Of a DNA stretch of 64,000 nt, positions 46,901-54,659 are shown piece after piece. Source of the stretch: a virus; the IMG/VR virus record IMGVR_UViG_3300023181_000002, positions 35,883 through 99,882 of that record; one strand, 5' to 3'. The translations under genes were made by a program, and so were the position numbers. The notes beneath the pieces were generated by a model. It had not been told where the DNA came from. It searched no databases and saw nothing but the letters and a program-made list of their open reading frames with translations. Numbering within the stretch: position 1 is the stretch's first letter; each line of letters opens with the position of its first letter.

Positions 46901-48033
46901 ATATTAGCATCCCATGTACGTCCCTCCTGTTGTGTGGTTGTCTCTACTTCAAGCTGCGTTTCAAATCGCTGATTTAATTCATCCTGCGTGATACCAATAC
47001 CTGTGTGACCTATCAGATCAACCAATAAAACCGGCGATGTTATATCGTAAATTTTATATTGTGTTGCTTCCTGGAATGCTTTCGAAGATTCGTGATATAC
47101 ATATCCGATAGCGATTTGATCCCAACGCGTATCTATGCCATCAATAATCCACTTCTGCCCCTCCTCTGTCATCACATTGGAGATATTCATCGTCCGGTTG
47201 TGATGATTAGTTTTATAGGCATTATTGTATGTAGTAGCGCCAACAGTAATATCTCCATCAAGTCTTTCTGTCGTAACAAATACTGGACGCGTCAAATGGG
47301 ACCAAACCGAAGAGTGTCCCGTTTTAGAAATGTATTTACATACGAGCTGATATTGCCCGGACTTTAGCTTCCCTGGAATACGCTTCCAGAATTTCATCTT
47401 TGGGAATATCAAATCCATGCGCTCGTCAAAAGCATGAACAGAAAGAGATTTTGGGTAGGTTGATCCCGATGTGCAAGAGTCAACCTGATTATGATATGTA
47501 GTGCCATCTGCTTTATAAAACAGCGGCAGATTAATTACTCTTTTTTGATTATATCCGTCAACCCAATATACCCGGTCAATGAATTCATTCTCGTAGACAT
47601 TAAATCCATGGATATATTTGTCAATGTTAAAATTTAACAAGTCTCCATTCGGGTCGTTTCTGTCATTGAAAAGAGTAGTGTATACAGCATATCCTTCTTT
47701 GTAGACGTTATCATTGACTGTTAAAAATCCAATCTCTGAATTTGTTTTATTCGTGCTGAATATTACAGCACCTTTCGTCGTTTCGATTGATCCTATCGGC
47801 TGATATCCTTCACAAAGAGAAAATGAAAAAGAATTCCCTTTAGCATTTGTAAAAGCGCGGGTCTTTCCATCCTTCACATTCTCATCCAAAGACTTATTTA
47901 CATTGTCTGTTCTGTTATGGCTTAGACGACCACCAATTGCATACCGATACGAACTATTGGGTTGTTCGTGCGGATCAATGTCGGTTAACATCCCATTGAC
48001 AAAAGTATTCGTGAAAGTCTGTGATGTGGCCAT
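43912..48033 (-). CDS. tail/neck stabilisation-like protein
   Basis: A 1373-residue protein. The N-terminus (TFTNTFVNGMLTDIDPHEQPNSSYRYAIGGRLS) matches the pattern of the large stabilisation proteins of crAss-like phages and related podoviruses (GM..D..p..qp...Y..a.N.R). The long body shows repeating beta-rich blades (GYQPIGSIETTKGAVIFSTNK, NGFNVYENEFIDRVYWVDGYN), consistent with a propeller-like tail component. It is followed by ring/neck-sized genes. It is a strong marker of a short-tailed Bacteroidota phage, though the crAss relationship is inferred. Confidence 0.7.
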   Translation of the reverse strand: MATSQTFTNTFVNGMLTDIDPHEQPNSSYRYAIGGRLSHNRTDNVNKSLDENVKDGKTRAFTNAKGNSFSFSLCEGYQPIGSIETTKGAVIFSTNKTNSEIGFLTVNDNVYKEGYAVYTTLFNDRNDPNGDLLNFNIDKYIHGFNVYENEFIDRVYWVDGYNQKRVINLPLFYKADGTTYHNQVDSCTSGSTYPKSLSVHAFDERMDLIFPKMKFWKRIPGKLKSGQYQLVCKYISKTGHSSVWSHLTRPVFVTTERLDGDITVGATTYNNAYKTNHHNRTMNISNVMTEEGQKWIIDGIDTRWDQIAIGYVYHESSKAFQEATQYKIYDITSPVLLVDLIGHTGIGITQDELNQRFETQLEVETTTQQEGRTWDANIRTLPDLAIDLSSVTISPKIKYFRADNTLEPPFSAVFNPVTGRNDNDPITNTFTYDEEFVINNFGDNKEVYNCVDDYTNYKGQLFNHLYKGYFRGETQPFGLLFIDRKGNPLFVQHITDYTFPQQYDTKDAQGNPTDWTLTRQANDGQFDLKAMGAVFSNIVIPKNLLYDKFGKLNISGFKIVRTERIRRVANQGMLINCYTTSNGKTDTDNDRFVQPTLWYSNEYRPEYANGSVPNGHNYSGALGSNYKKKQDNDGQEDGLSAAHYFNYHSPDILIEQALPEGYLSGEMQHIGFAHKAYSEKKAITGDRKNHAYTKSYRSLPLSWPKYLTLLNYGRPKIGDKSRIKFAFLHTKGKFGIYSKAEFDPEASDIYDYRADTWATLFWNSAFQDGSVNPDEIINPASPFSSTQQPYSVIMKLQDFESVDAIEDSNSKSTYRTANMLVTPPNYYTGADESSLETRRYFSTGHYQPITQAILDQAEKQVDGQGNLTAYVFSGVEIWGGDCYVNLFDYVRLYPEYMDCSKFNGKYPNYSLSHIIPNESRYNLALLYGRRFAANCVYPQDVACDNGAIQLSNGINSEQTESWSYNEVLLLEENTKFYFPKPSTIKIVDYQPNIIRFSPKKIDGELEDSFRQKLTSDYGFATGEFGAIQRLIPAFNYIYIIQEKGTFSLLTQADRAIATDAGALQISSGAVFGGVRPVSKIYGTQHKNSAWVFNDNFGFFDARMGKIVIFSQAGIQSASDTNSISDPVVEKSIYFDRNISHQEGQFIDVISALDTENNEVLTSFIYEGQQNSNPVNDYNREDELSSFSLIFNKDAGNFHGYSYDIAPFYFNIRRFLLTSSPKSGLHHEIFLANHGLYGNYYREFKETILEYIVNPAPNFRKTFDSIWLNVNYEGWERISKILFQAQDNIHEVILTELEAANIVHNDYRYKWSGSLLSGPSNEFDPLMEKERLKSTYLKVRITVNNSLQLIDGKNTQVSFTSSDFKFRINSPNQY

Positions 48034-48036
48034 GTA

Positions 48037-48663
48037 CTATCGTAAAAGTCTTGCTGTTCTGTGATCTGTTACCTTTGTCTCGTTTAGATTTCCTCTCGCT
48101 TCAAGTATAGCCTGGTTAGCCTGCTGCTCCATAATACGACGTTCCTGCCACTTAGGGTTTCTTGGATTGTTACTCTGATCCAGAAGCATGTAACTGCAAT
48201 ACTGAAGGCATGCCATATAAGCGATCTCCGGTATGATCAATTCTCCGTCCTCATCCTCGTAAAGATAATGACAGGACATATATGCCTTTCCATGGTTTAC
48301 ATTTGGGAAATACAACTCCAAAGGACTTTCCCTGTAAGCGAGTAACTTTCCAGTATACAACCCCGAACTCACTTTATATCCATCAAAGTCCCTTCTACGG
48401 GAAGTGCTTAGAACATGATTATCAAAATCGTAGTTACGATCAAAAACATTCTCAATAGAAATCACCCGATCCGGAATCCTGTATTTATTCTCCACAATAT
48501 CAATCTCCTCATCAGGATTGTAGCCACAGATTAAATGCATACCGATTCTTCTGAATACATGACGTACACCATCCATCACCCCGATACGAATAGACTCCGC
48601 AGTGGGCATCATGACGGTTTTATTAACCTGAGAAAGAAGATATTCCAGACTATGAGTTCTCAT
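48037..48663 (-). CDS. neck/tail-tube-adaptor protein
   Basis: A 208-residue protein with 'LEYLLSQVNKTVMMPTAESIRIGVMDGVRHVFRRIG' at the N-terminus, a beta-rich middle and helices at the C-terminus (AYMACLQYCSYMLLDQSN, RRIMEQQANQAILEARGN). Size and location, between the neck proteins and the stabilisation-like protein, resemble the tail adaptor (gp11/ring) proteins of podoviruses. No sequence family could be confirmed. Confidence 0.55.
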   Translation of the reverse strand: MRTHSLEYLLSQVNKTVMMPTAESIRIGVMDGVRHVFRRIGMHLICGYNPDEEIDIVENKYRIPDRVISIENVFDRNYDFDNHVLSTSRRRDFDGYKVSSGLYTGKLLAYRESPLELYFPNVNHGKAYMSCHYLYEDEDGELIIPEIAYMACLQYCSYMLLDQSNNPRNPKWQERRIMEQQANQAILEARGNLNETKVTDHRTARLLR

Positions 48664-48666
48664 TGA

Positions 48667-48909
48667 TTATATCTTTTCAAATTCAACTTCGTGTACAAAA
48701 TCATTTACATCCATCAAACCTGTTTTCATTGCTTTAAATAAAGGAGACTCATTCGTGAACCAATTTTCACCAAACTGACTGTAATATTTATCCCTTTCAG
48801 ATTTAACCTTTATCATCTTACCTTTCAAATAATCAGAATGAGTTATCAAATTTTTAATTTGAACTGTATTCGAAGCAGTATATTTTATTTTATAAGTGCC
48901 TAATATCAT
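48667..48909 (-). CDS. small phage protein, free-standing copy of HNH N-terminal module
   Basis: An 80-residue protein (MILGTYKIKY ... FGENWFTNESPLFKAMKTGLMD). It matches residues 1-72 of the HNH endonuclease at 42758-43900 along its whole length. The frame extends to a TTG at 48915, but the ATG at 48909 aligns exactly with the ATG of the HNH gene, so I use it. It lies among neck genes. Function is unknown. Confidence 0.7.
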   Translation of the reverse strand: MILGTYKIKYTASNTVQIKNLITHSDYLKGKMIKVKSERDKYYSQFGENWFTNESPLFKAMKTGLMDVNDFVHEVEFEKI

Positions 48910-48911
48910 AA

Positions 48912-49631
48912 TCAAGCTGTTTTAGTAGTTACAAACTGATTACCGGCATTCCCATTATTACGAACATCTCTTCCCTGCGCCGTTTGAAGAAGATTCCCTC
49001 CAAGACTTTGCATAACGCGTTCTTTCGTTAATTGTTTGATATGTCCTGGCGCATTCCATCCGATATTCCAAACGTCGAAACATTTACCATTCGTGGCAGT
49101 TGGATCTTCTGGAATACCAATCACAGTAACTTCACACATTAAAGCGTATTTTTTAGGCAATGACACGTAGATTTTACTTCCAAGGATAAAATACACAGGC
49201 TTGTTAATTTGATCACTTGTAGCGTTAATTTCCTGTATACTTGTCATTGGTACGAATTCCATGTTCAAATCAGAATTACCTACGTAGGTAATGAACGGCT
49301 GACTTCTCCATTCATACATCGCAGGTATTGTTGCTGATTTGAATCTCCCTCCTGACTTTGTACATTTACAAACGAAATCCTTGGAGTCTTTTAAAACAAT
49401 ACATGCGAAAGGGGTGATCCTGCTTTGGCTTGGTGTTATGCCTAAAATCTCGTTGGCAATATCCTCCTGCTTTTGAATAAGTGCCGCTGTATGGCGTATC
49501 TCTGTTTCAATTTGTCTTATCGAAAAGCGGTTATCATCCACAGCAATCCCGCCAGACATTTCATTCCGGATTGCGTAAGCCATCCCGCGAAGGGATTCTG
49601 GATTTGTCTTGGGGAATTTAAAACTTGCCAT
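48912..49631 (-). CDS. neck (ring/connector) protein
   Basis: A 239-residue protein starting MASFKFPKTNPESL; the start at 49631 overlaps the upstream stop as TAATG, and a longer TTG frame is rejected. An N-terminal helical part (RQIETEIRHTAALIQKQEDIANEIL) is followed by a beta-rich domain (CIVLKDSKDFVCKCTKSGGRF, PVYFILGSKIYVSLPKKY) and a disordered C-terminus. Position between portal and stabilisation-like protein supports a neck role. Confidence 0.55.
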   Translation of the reverse strand: MASFKFPKTNPESLRGMAYAIRNEMSGGIAVDDNRFSIRQIETEIRHTAALIQKQEDIANEILGITPSQSRITPFACIVLKDSKDFVCKCTKSGGRFKSATIPAMYEWRSQPFITYVGNSDLNMEFVPMTSIQEINATSDQINKPVYFILGSKIYVSLPKKYALMCEVTVIGIPEDPTATNGKCFDVWNIGWNAPGHIKQLTKERVMQSLGGNLLQTAQGRDVRNNGNAGNQFVTTKTA

Positions 49632-50281
49632 TATGTCGTAAGCCAAAAATCGTTTAAACAGGCCATTACATCAGCCTTTGTTAATATTTCTCTTTCTTGC
49701 ACCAATACGTGATCAAGCCTCTCTTCTGCATCTTTCCTGTTGCCAAGTAAAAGTTTTTGAAGAGCAGCCGCCTCTTTTGCATCCGAAGCAGACTTCCTGT
49801 GATCGAATGGCTGTTTAAGTCCATCCCAAATTCGGTCTATAATAGCAAGGTACTGAATTTTAGATTCTAATACAGGAACCCTGGCAATCTTTGTTACTTT
49901 CTTGCACGCATCAAATATCGCATTGGAAGCTTCGTCACGTTTAAGCTCTATCGGAGTTTTCGGTATAGGTCTTTTATTTGCATCGAGCGCCGGTGGTTGC
50001 GGTGGCTCCGGATAAGGAACTGCTCTTTTAGGGCTTCGCTGATCGGTCTTTGTGACAGGGTCATAGTATTTAGTATTTCCTACTTCTTCCCATACCATTT
50101 CATGACGTTCCTTCGGATTGGTTATCGTCGCGTAAGGGCTTGCAGCCCATCCGTAGAAAACGATGTAATAAATACCATGAATGCCGTATGTATCATAGAT
50201 TTTTTTGAAGGCGTTAACCATCATAATTTGATCCATGATAAATAAAGGCTGTCCGGTTAAAGGGTCAATGTGAACTACCAT
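49631..50281 (-). CDS. neck or head-tail joining protein
   Basis: A 216-residue protein with an aromatic N-terminal domain (AFKKIYDTYGIHGIYYIVFYGWAASPYA), a Pro-rich linker (YPEPPQPPALDANKRPIPKTP) and a helical C-terminus. It is encoded within the portal-to-neck segment and overlaps the next gene by one base as TAATG. No enzyme motif is visible. Confidence 0.55.
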   Translation of the reverse strand: MVVHIDPLTGQPLFIMDQIMMVNAFKKIYDTYGIHGIYYIVFYGWAASPYATITNPKERHEMVWEEVGNTKYYDPVTKTDQRSPKRAVPYPEPPQPPALDANKRPIPKTPIELKRDEASNAIFDACKKVTKIARVPVLESKIQYLAIIDRIWDGLKQPFDHRKSASDAKEAAALQKLLLGNRKDAEERLDHVLVQEREILTKADVMACLNDFWLTT

Positions 50282-50520
50282 ATAATATCCTTATCAGTCT
50301 TTTTAGCTTGATAAATTGCTTCCTTTAAACTCATTTCCGAGACAATACCTCCATCAACTTTTCTAAGAAGCCTATCCATAGGCACGCCTTTTATTTTCTT
50401 AGTTATCGCATACCCTTTCGGAGGCATTAAATTATCAGGTTTAAATTTATCTTCAACCTGAACATATTTGGCCGCAAGTGGCAATGCTAAAACTGACTTC
50501 AAAAAATCTAATCTTTTCAT
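50275..50520 (-). CDS. small protein with Tat/Sec-like leader
   Basis: An 81-residue protein starting MKRLDFLKSVLALPLAAKYVQ, a Bacteroidota-type export leader without a full twin-arginine pair, then a charged Lys-rich region. It begins two bases after a GAACCAC element. It may be exported or membrane-tethered. Function is unknown. Confidence 0.6.
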   Translation of the reverse strand: MKRLDFLKSVLALPLAAKYVQVEDKFKPDNLMPPKGYAITKKIKGVPMDRLLRKVDGGIVSEMSLKEAIYQAKKTDKDIIW

Positions 50521-50522
50521 AA

Positions 50523-50529
50523 GTGGTTC
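50523..50529 (-). promoter_or_regulatory. GAACCAC element before 50275-50520
   Basis: AAGAACCAC on the minus strand, two bases before the ATG, just after the upstream gene's stop codon at 50533. Confidence 0.5.
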
Positions 50530-50532
50530 TTT

Positions 50533-50694
50533 TTAATAGTTTCTAGTCGGCTCAAACCAATCATTTAATCCCTTCTGATCCTGCTTCTCAGAAATCCTAT
50601 CAAATACATCTTCTTCAGGTTTCGCCTCCGGCTTGCTTTCGTAACGAGGTTGACCCCGTTTAGCAGTGAACTTTTTGTAGTGGGATTTTGCCAT
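50533..50694 (-). CDS. hypothetical 53-residue basic/acidic protein
   Basis: A short frame (MAKSHYKKFTAKRGQPRY ... DWFEPTRNY). It is charged and probably disordered, with a basic N-terminus and an acidic middle (KPEAKPEEDVFDRI). It fills the gap between two coupled genes with normal spacing and is preceded by AACC-ATG like its neighbours, so I treat it as real. Confidence 0.6.
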   Translation of the reverse strand: MAKSHYKKFTAKRGQPRYESKPEAKPEEDVFDRISEKQDQKGLNDWFEPTRNY

Positions 50695-50696
50695 GG

Positions 50697-50984
50697 TTAA
50701 ATGGTTTCATAAGTTTTATGAAAAATATCAGGCTTACATGGGTAAAATTCTCCAGAAACTCCTTTAATAATCCAGTCTCCAAAACTAGCTTTCATTGTTC
50801 CTTCTAAAGTCTGTATGCCTAAATAACCTTGCATATTTATATCTTCATAATATGCACCTTTCAACCATTCGGTCGAAACTTCAGATTCTCCATGGATAAA
50901 AATTATTGCTTCATTAACAGAATCCTTATTATCGAGTAATTGAACTGCTTCAATAACTACCGGCTTCTTTCTGTAAAATCCCAT
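50697..50984 (-). CDS. conserved phage protein (YRKKPVVIEA family)
   Basis: A 95-residue protein. The start 'FYRKKPVVIEAVQL' and the end 'IQTLEGTMKASFGDWIIKGVSGEFYPCKPDIFHKTYE' are hallmarks of a small protein family found in very many tailed phages and prophages, of unknown role. It begins 14 bases after a GAACCAC element that is part of the portal gene's last codons. Confidence 0.8.
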   Translation of the reverse strand: MGFYRKKPVVIEAVQLLDNKDSVNEAIIFIHGESEVSTEWLKGAYYEDINMQGYLGIQTLEGTMKASFGDWIIKGVSGEFYPCKPDIFHKTYETI

Positions 50985-50987
50985 AAT

Positions 50988-53534
50988 CTATACTGTTTGT
51001 GGTTCTTGTTGCTTATTCTGTTGCGCCATCTTCAAAGCTTCATTCTCCTGGCGAAGCCTTTCAAGTTGCGCCTCCAAGCCGGCCTGATAAGATTGACTGT
51101 CTTTATTTAACTCGTGATCAAGAAGCTTATCCTGCGTTTTATTGGTATCATTGATGTCATTCAAAGCACCTTTCGCATCTTCACGTTTACGCTGCTCGTC
51201 GTTTTTCAACTGCTGAACGTTCGCTGCGGACTGTGCCTGAATCTGCGCTACATCCACAGGTATCTGATTTTTCTGCTGCATGGTCTGAGCCTGCAACTGT
51301 GCCTGCTGACTTGCGGCCTGCTGTGCTTGCTGCTGTGCTGCCTGAAGCTCCTCTTTTGCTTTACGGAAAATAGATAGCGCCTCGGCAGGATTATCCGTGT
51401 AAAGGATATTAATCAAAGGCTCCAGCATATCGATACCGCCCGAAGAAAGCACCTGCATCACCGCGTTATCTAAGATAGCCTTTTTATCCTTCAATGCCGC
51501 ACCGGATTCCAAATAAATATCAAAATCCGCAACATTTAAATCTTTACTCAATTTCAAGAACTCGCGCTCTCCATCAGAGAGTTTCACATTGATATATCCT
51601 TCACGCGCATACACATGCTTGCTCACATCGCCAACCCTTTGAAGCACCTGGTTCATGAAAAGGTTATGCTCGTAGAATTTCTCCACTTTAAGCTGACTCT
51701 GCGCGGCAATGTTCATCTGCTGCTTAGCGCCAGACTCGTAAGGATTAGATATGCCCTGCACCTGTTCACTCGTGCCGATGATACGGTTATATCCTTCGTT
51801 AAGAATCCCGATCAAGGTAAGCATATTATTGATCTCGTTAATATGGTTCCCCATCTGAAGCATCGTTAAATGCTTTTGGGTATACTCGTTAGAGCCTACC
51901 ATCTTCGAGCTGTTATACATCAGGATACCCGTCTTTTTAGCGCTATACAGCGCATCCTTAGCGTGACCCGATCCAATGATCGCTTCATCGATTAAAAGTG
52001 CCGCATTAAGCCCTGAAAGGTTGACAATATCCTCGATACGGTTAAACAGCGTATTAGTCATCCTTGCAAAGTTCTCTCCGACCAAAACCAAAGACTTTTC
52101 CCGGCTGATCTGCGCTACAATAGGCATGCCTACATAACGCTCTTTTACCGGTTTTACCGTAGCATATTTATAACGGCCCACATCAAGCAGCGTCCCATGC
52201 CCGATACGTGTCGCTTCCCATAATTCTCTTTTGTGTTTCTCTTCAGTATATCCCTTCGGAGGTTTCTCATTCGGATCAATCTCGATCCAGTTGGCGATCA
52301 TCGTACGATCATCATCAATCGTCTTACGCCACTGCTCCACCTCTCGAGCGGTAGTCGGCTTCCCGTTCATCTCTACCAGGTATTTCTTAGGCACAGACAC
52401 CTTGAAAAACATCTTCTGTTCAAGGATCGTATTGGAAAGCGCATAAGCGCCTTTCTGAAAAGGATAAAAAACGTTTCTGAAATAATCTGCCCTGCCGAAC
52501 TGTGGATTAGTATGTTCTGAAAAGTTATTCGCTACAGAGGTGAGCACATTGGTTTTGTAGTATTCTGAAAAGTATGGCCTCGAAGGGTCGTAAATGCATT
52601 CAACACCATCTCTCAATTTCTTTGCCGCGTCAAGAAGTCCCTTTGCGCCGGTGCCGGTATCGAGAATATCCCCGTATTTATCCATCACCTCTGTAAGCGT
52701 TAGATAATCAATCACTGATGCCGCGACAAGTCCCGAATCTTCGAAGGTTTCTATGCCGCGTTTTCCCACCATGCGCACATTCGACGGGTGTACATGCTTC
52801 ACAACCACTTCACCATTGACTACATCCACAAAGGCGAACTCTGAATTGATGTCGAATTTATTATCAAAACAGTCTCTGCCTAATTTTAACAAATTTTGCT
52901 CATTATTGACATGCTGAAGGATTTTAAACAAGATCAGCTCCATCTCATCAGAAGCAAATAATCTATCCAGTACCTCGTCAATAGGTGCCGCTAAGCTGAT
53001 GCTTTTATCTTCAAGGAAATCCAGATTCACACCATCCTGAGAAGCAGCCTGCTGTGAGAGAAGATTCTTTAAAAGTTTCTTCGCGTTGGATTTATCTTTT
53101 TTAAGCTTTTTAAAGCTGTACTCGTTAGAGATATTCTTAACGGTATATTTCAACGGCTGCTTAACGATCTCGCCTAACGTGTGCGATTTAGCGGCATAAA
53201 AGAAATGGTTATCGCGCATCGGGGTTAAACCCTTGTAGCCGTATGCCATCTCCGCAGCAACATAATCTTTCGGGTCGATCTTTCCCTTGGCAACATTGAA
53301 AAGGTGAGGCGTGTTCGGGTTATCATCGTCGTAGATGCCTGATTCATTGAATAACATCGAATCACTAAGCTGCTGAATCTGGTTCAGCCACAGCGTATCA
53401 TCTTTCTCGTATTCCTTCTTCCAGATCAGCAAAGGAGGATCAAGCATCCGCTTACGCTTGCCAGGGAATGTACCATCATCCCTGATCTGTATCTGGGTTA
53501 GCTCGTCGTAAAGTGTTTGCTGTAATGGGTCCAC
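50988..53534 (-). CDS. portal protein
   Basis: An 848-residue protein, the size of portals in crAss-like and related podoviruses. Helical N- and C-terminal regions flank a mixed middle (VNGEVVVKHVHPSNVRMVGKRGIETFEDSGLVA), and a Gln-rich coiled C-terminus (QAAQQQAQQAASQQAQLQAQ) extends like portal barrels. It is the first gene of the late block, next to the divergent control region, as expected for the packaging vertex. It forms the dodecameric channel used by the terminase. Name based on size, position and composition. Confidence 0.75.
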   Translation of the reverse strand: MDPLQQTLYDELTQIQIRDDGTFPGKRKRMLDPPLLIWKKEYEKDDTLWLNQIQQLSDSMLFNESGIYDDDNPNTPHLFNVAKGKIDPKDYVAAEMAYGYKGLTPMRDNHFFYAAKSHTLGEIVKQPLKYTVKNISNEYSFKKLKKDKSNAKKLLKNLLSQQAASQDGVNLDFLEDKSISLAAPIDEVLDRLFASDEMELILFKILQHVNNEQNLLKLGRDCFDNKFDINSEFAFVDVVNGEVVVKHVHPSNVRMVGKRGIETFEDSGLVAASVIDYLTLTEVMDKYGDILDTGTGAKGLLDAAKKLRDGVECIYDPSRPYFSEYYKTNVLTSVANNFSEHTNPQFGRADYFRNVFYPFQKGAYALSNTILEQKMFFKVSVPKKYLVEMNGKPTTAREVEQWRKTIDDDRTMIANWIEIDPNEKPPKGYTEEKHKRELWEATRIGHGTLLDVGRYKYATVKPVKERYVGMPIVAQISREKSLVLVGENFARMTNTLFNRIEDIVNLSGLNAALLIDEAIIGSGHAKDALYSAKKTGILMYNSSKMVGSNEYTQKHLTMLQMGNHINEINNMLTLIGILNEGYNRIIGTSEQVQGISNPYESGAKQQMNIAAQSQLKVEKFYEHNLFMNQVLQRVGDVSKHVYAREGYINVKLSDGEREFLKLSKDLNVADFDIYLESGAALKDKKAILDNAVMQVLSSGGIDMLEPLINILYTDNPAEALSIFRKAKEELQAAQQQAQQAASQQAQLQAQTMQQKNQIPVDVAQIQAQSAANVQQLKNDEQRKREDAKGALNDINDTNKTQDKLLDHELNKDSQSYQAGLEAQLERLRQENEALKMAQQNKQQEPQTV
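50999..51005 (-). promoter_or_regulatory. GAACCAC element inside the portal 3' end
   Basis: GAACCAC forms the portal codons for Glu-Pro-Gln near its C-terminus and lies 14 bases before the start of the next gene at 50984. Confidence 0.45.
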
Positions 53535-53567
53535 AGGCAGTGCTCGAAGTTTCTAAAATTATTCGTG

Positions 53568-53575
53568 TAAATATA
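53568..53575 (-). promoter_or_regulatory. candidate late promoter -7 box (TATATTTA)
   Basis: On the minus strand TATATTTA lies 34 bases before the portal start; it differs from TAnnTTTG at one base. No clear TTG -33 box is visible. It may instead respond to a phage factor. The position at the head of the late block makes a promoter here likely. Confidence 0.4.
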
Positions 53576-53643
53576 TGGAAAATAAATTTAATTATGTATA
53601 TGAGATAATTAATCATAATTGTGTATATTTGTGTTCGCCAAGA

Positions 53644-53675
53644 TTGAATGTATCACGATTATTGTATTACTTTTG
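53644..53675 (+). promoter_or_regulatory. Bacteroidota-type promoter for the early plus-strand block
   Basis: TTG at 53644-53646 is separated by 21 bases from a perfect TACTTTTG -7 box at 53668-53675. This suits the primary sigma factor of Bacteroidota. A second TATATTTG lies at 53624-53631. Transcription would start near 53682, giving a leader of about 130 bases before the ATG at 53812. Confidence 0.65.
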
Positions 53676-53704
53676 CGTACTACATACGGCTCCAATAAAA
53701 TTCA

Positions 53705-53793
53705 GAGGCCCATCTTGAGAACAAAATTTAATCTTGGCGGATGACAATTTTCGTGAATCTCAGATTGGGCCTCAAAACCTTTAGTCCAATCTG
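53705..53793 (+). promoter_or_regulatory. structured leader with two mutually exclusive hairpins
   Basis: Bases 53705-53719 (GAGGCCCATCTTGAG) pair with 53759-53773 (CTCAGATTGGGCCTC) in a 14-bp stem with two single-base bulges. Bases 53761-53768 (CAGATTGG) also pair perfectly with 53786-53793 (CCAATCTG). The two structures share the same strand segment, so only one can form at a time, like an attenuator or riboswitch expression platform. It lies between the promoter and the first early gene. Confidence 0.6.
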
Positions 53794-53811
53794 GTTTTAT
53801 ATGCCAGATAA

Positions 53812-54645
53812 ATGGATCAAACTTACATCTATGTCGAACTTGCTTATAAGGAGATAAAAGCTTCTGACAGGGGAAGATATTTTTTAAGTTATTTACAGAT
53901 TCGTTTAGAGGCTTCTAAACGTGCAGGAACCTTTACCGAAGAAATGTTCCAAGAAGCGACAGGTCTTCATCCTCGCACTGCTAAAAATCATATCAAGGCA
54001 TTGATAGAGAAAAAATACATTTCTCTTAAATCAAAAAATAATTACCAGTTAGTATCTCAGAATAAGATATTCACTAGAGACAAAAACGACTTATTTGTAA
54101 AATTTAGCCAAGACGAACTGAAAAGTTATTCGTGGAAAAATATAAGATCATTTCGGGCATTTTTAATTGAAATGATTTATTCTCGTACAAAGTATTACCA
54201 AAAGAAAAGACATATTGAAAAGTATAAGGAGATTAATCCTCGCGATAAGGCTCCTGAGACAATAGAGAATCCAAGGTACTTACAACCAGAGTGGGATCTT
54301 TTTGTTAGTCTCTCATACGGAAATATGCTTTTGGATATACCGGAAACGACATTGTCGGGCTATAGACGTGCGCAAAGCGTGTCACAGTATTACGAAGGTA
54401 GAACTTTTGTAATCTATGATAGTAAAACGTATCATACGCACCCGAAAATGATGCACAATTTATCAGTTTTTAAAGGTTTTTGTAAAAAGTGGAAAGGGAA
54501 GGAATATTTCTTTCCTATAAGCAAGCGCTATTCATCTCTCTCTTTAAAGAAACATCCTTTTAAGGTGGCTAATGCTCTCTGCATATCACGTAAAAACTTA
54601 GATGCTACTCAAACCTTGCATTTCGATAATTCAATTCCTTTTTGA
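53812..54645 (+). CDS. winged-helix protein, probable early regulator or replication initiator
   Basis: A 277-residue protein. Residues about 20-75 (RYFLSYLQIRLEASKRAG, FTEEMFQEATGLHPRTAKNHIKALIEKKYISLKS) form a winged helix-turn-helix. The rest is basic and aromatic with no nuclease or helicase motif. It is the first gene of the plus-strand block, directly behind a structured leader, so it may control the early/late switch or replication. It resembles initiator-like proteins only in its DNA-binding part. Confidence 0.6.
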   Translation: MDQTYIYVELAYKEIKASDRGRYFLSYLQIRLEASKRAGTFTEEMFQEATGLHPRTAKNHIKALIEKKYISLKSKNNYQLVSQNKIFTRDKNDLFVKFSQDELKSYSWKNIRSFRAFLIEMIYSRTKYYQKKRHIEKYKEINPRDKAPETIENPRYLQPEWDLFVSLSYGNMLLDIPETTLSGYRRAQSVSQYYEGRTFVIYDSKTYHTHPKMMHNLSVFKGFCKKWKGKEYFFPISKRYSSLSLKKHPFKVANALCISRKNLDATQTLHFDNSIPF

Positions 54646-54659
54646 AAATTATATAACAT

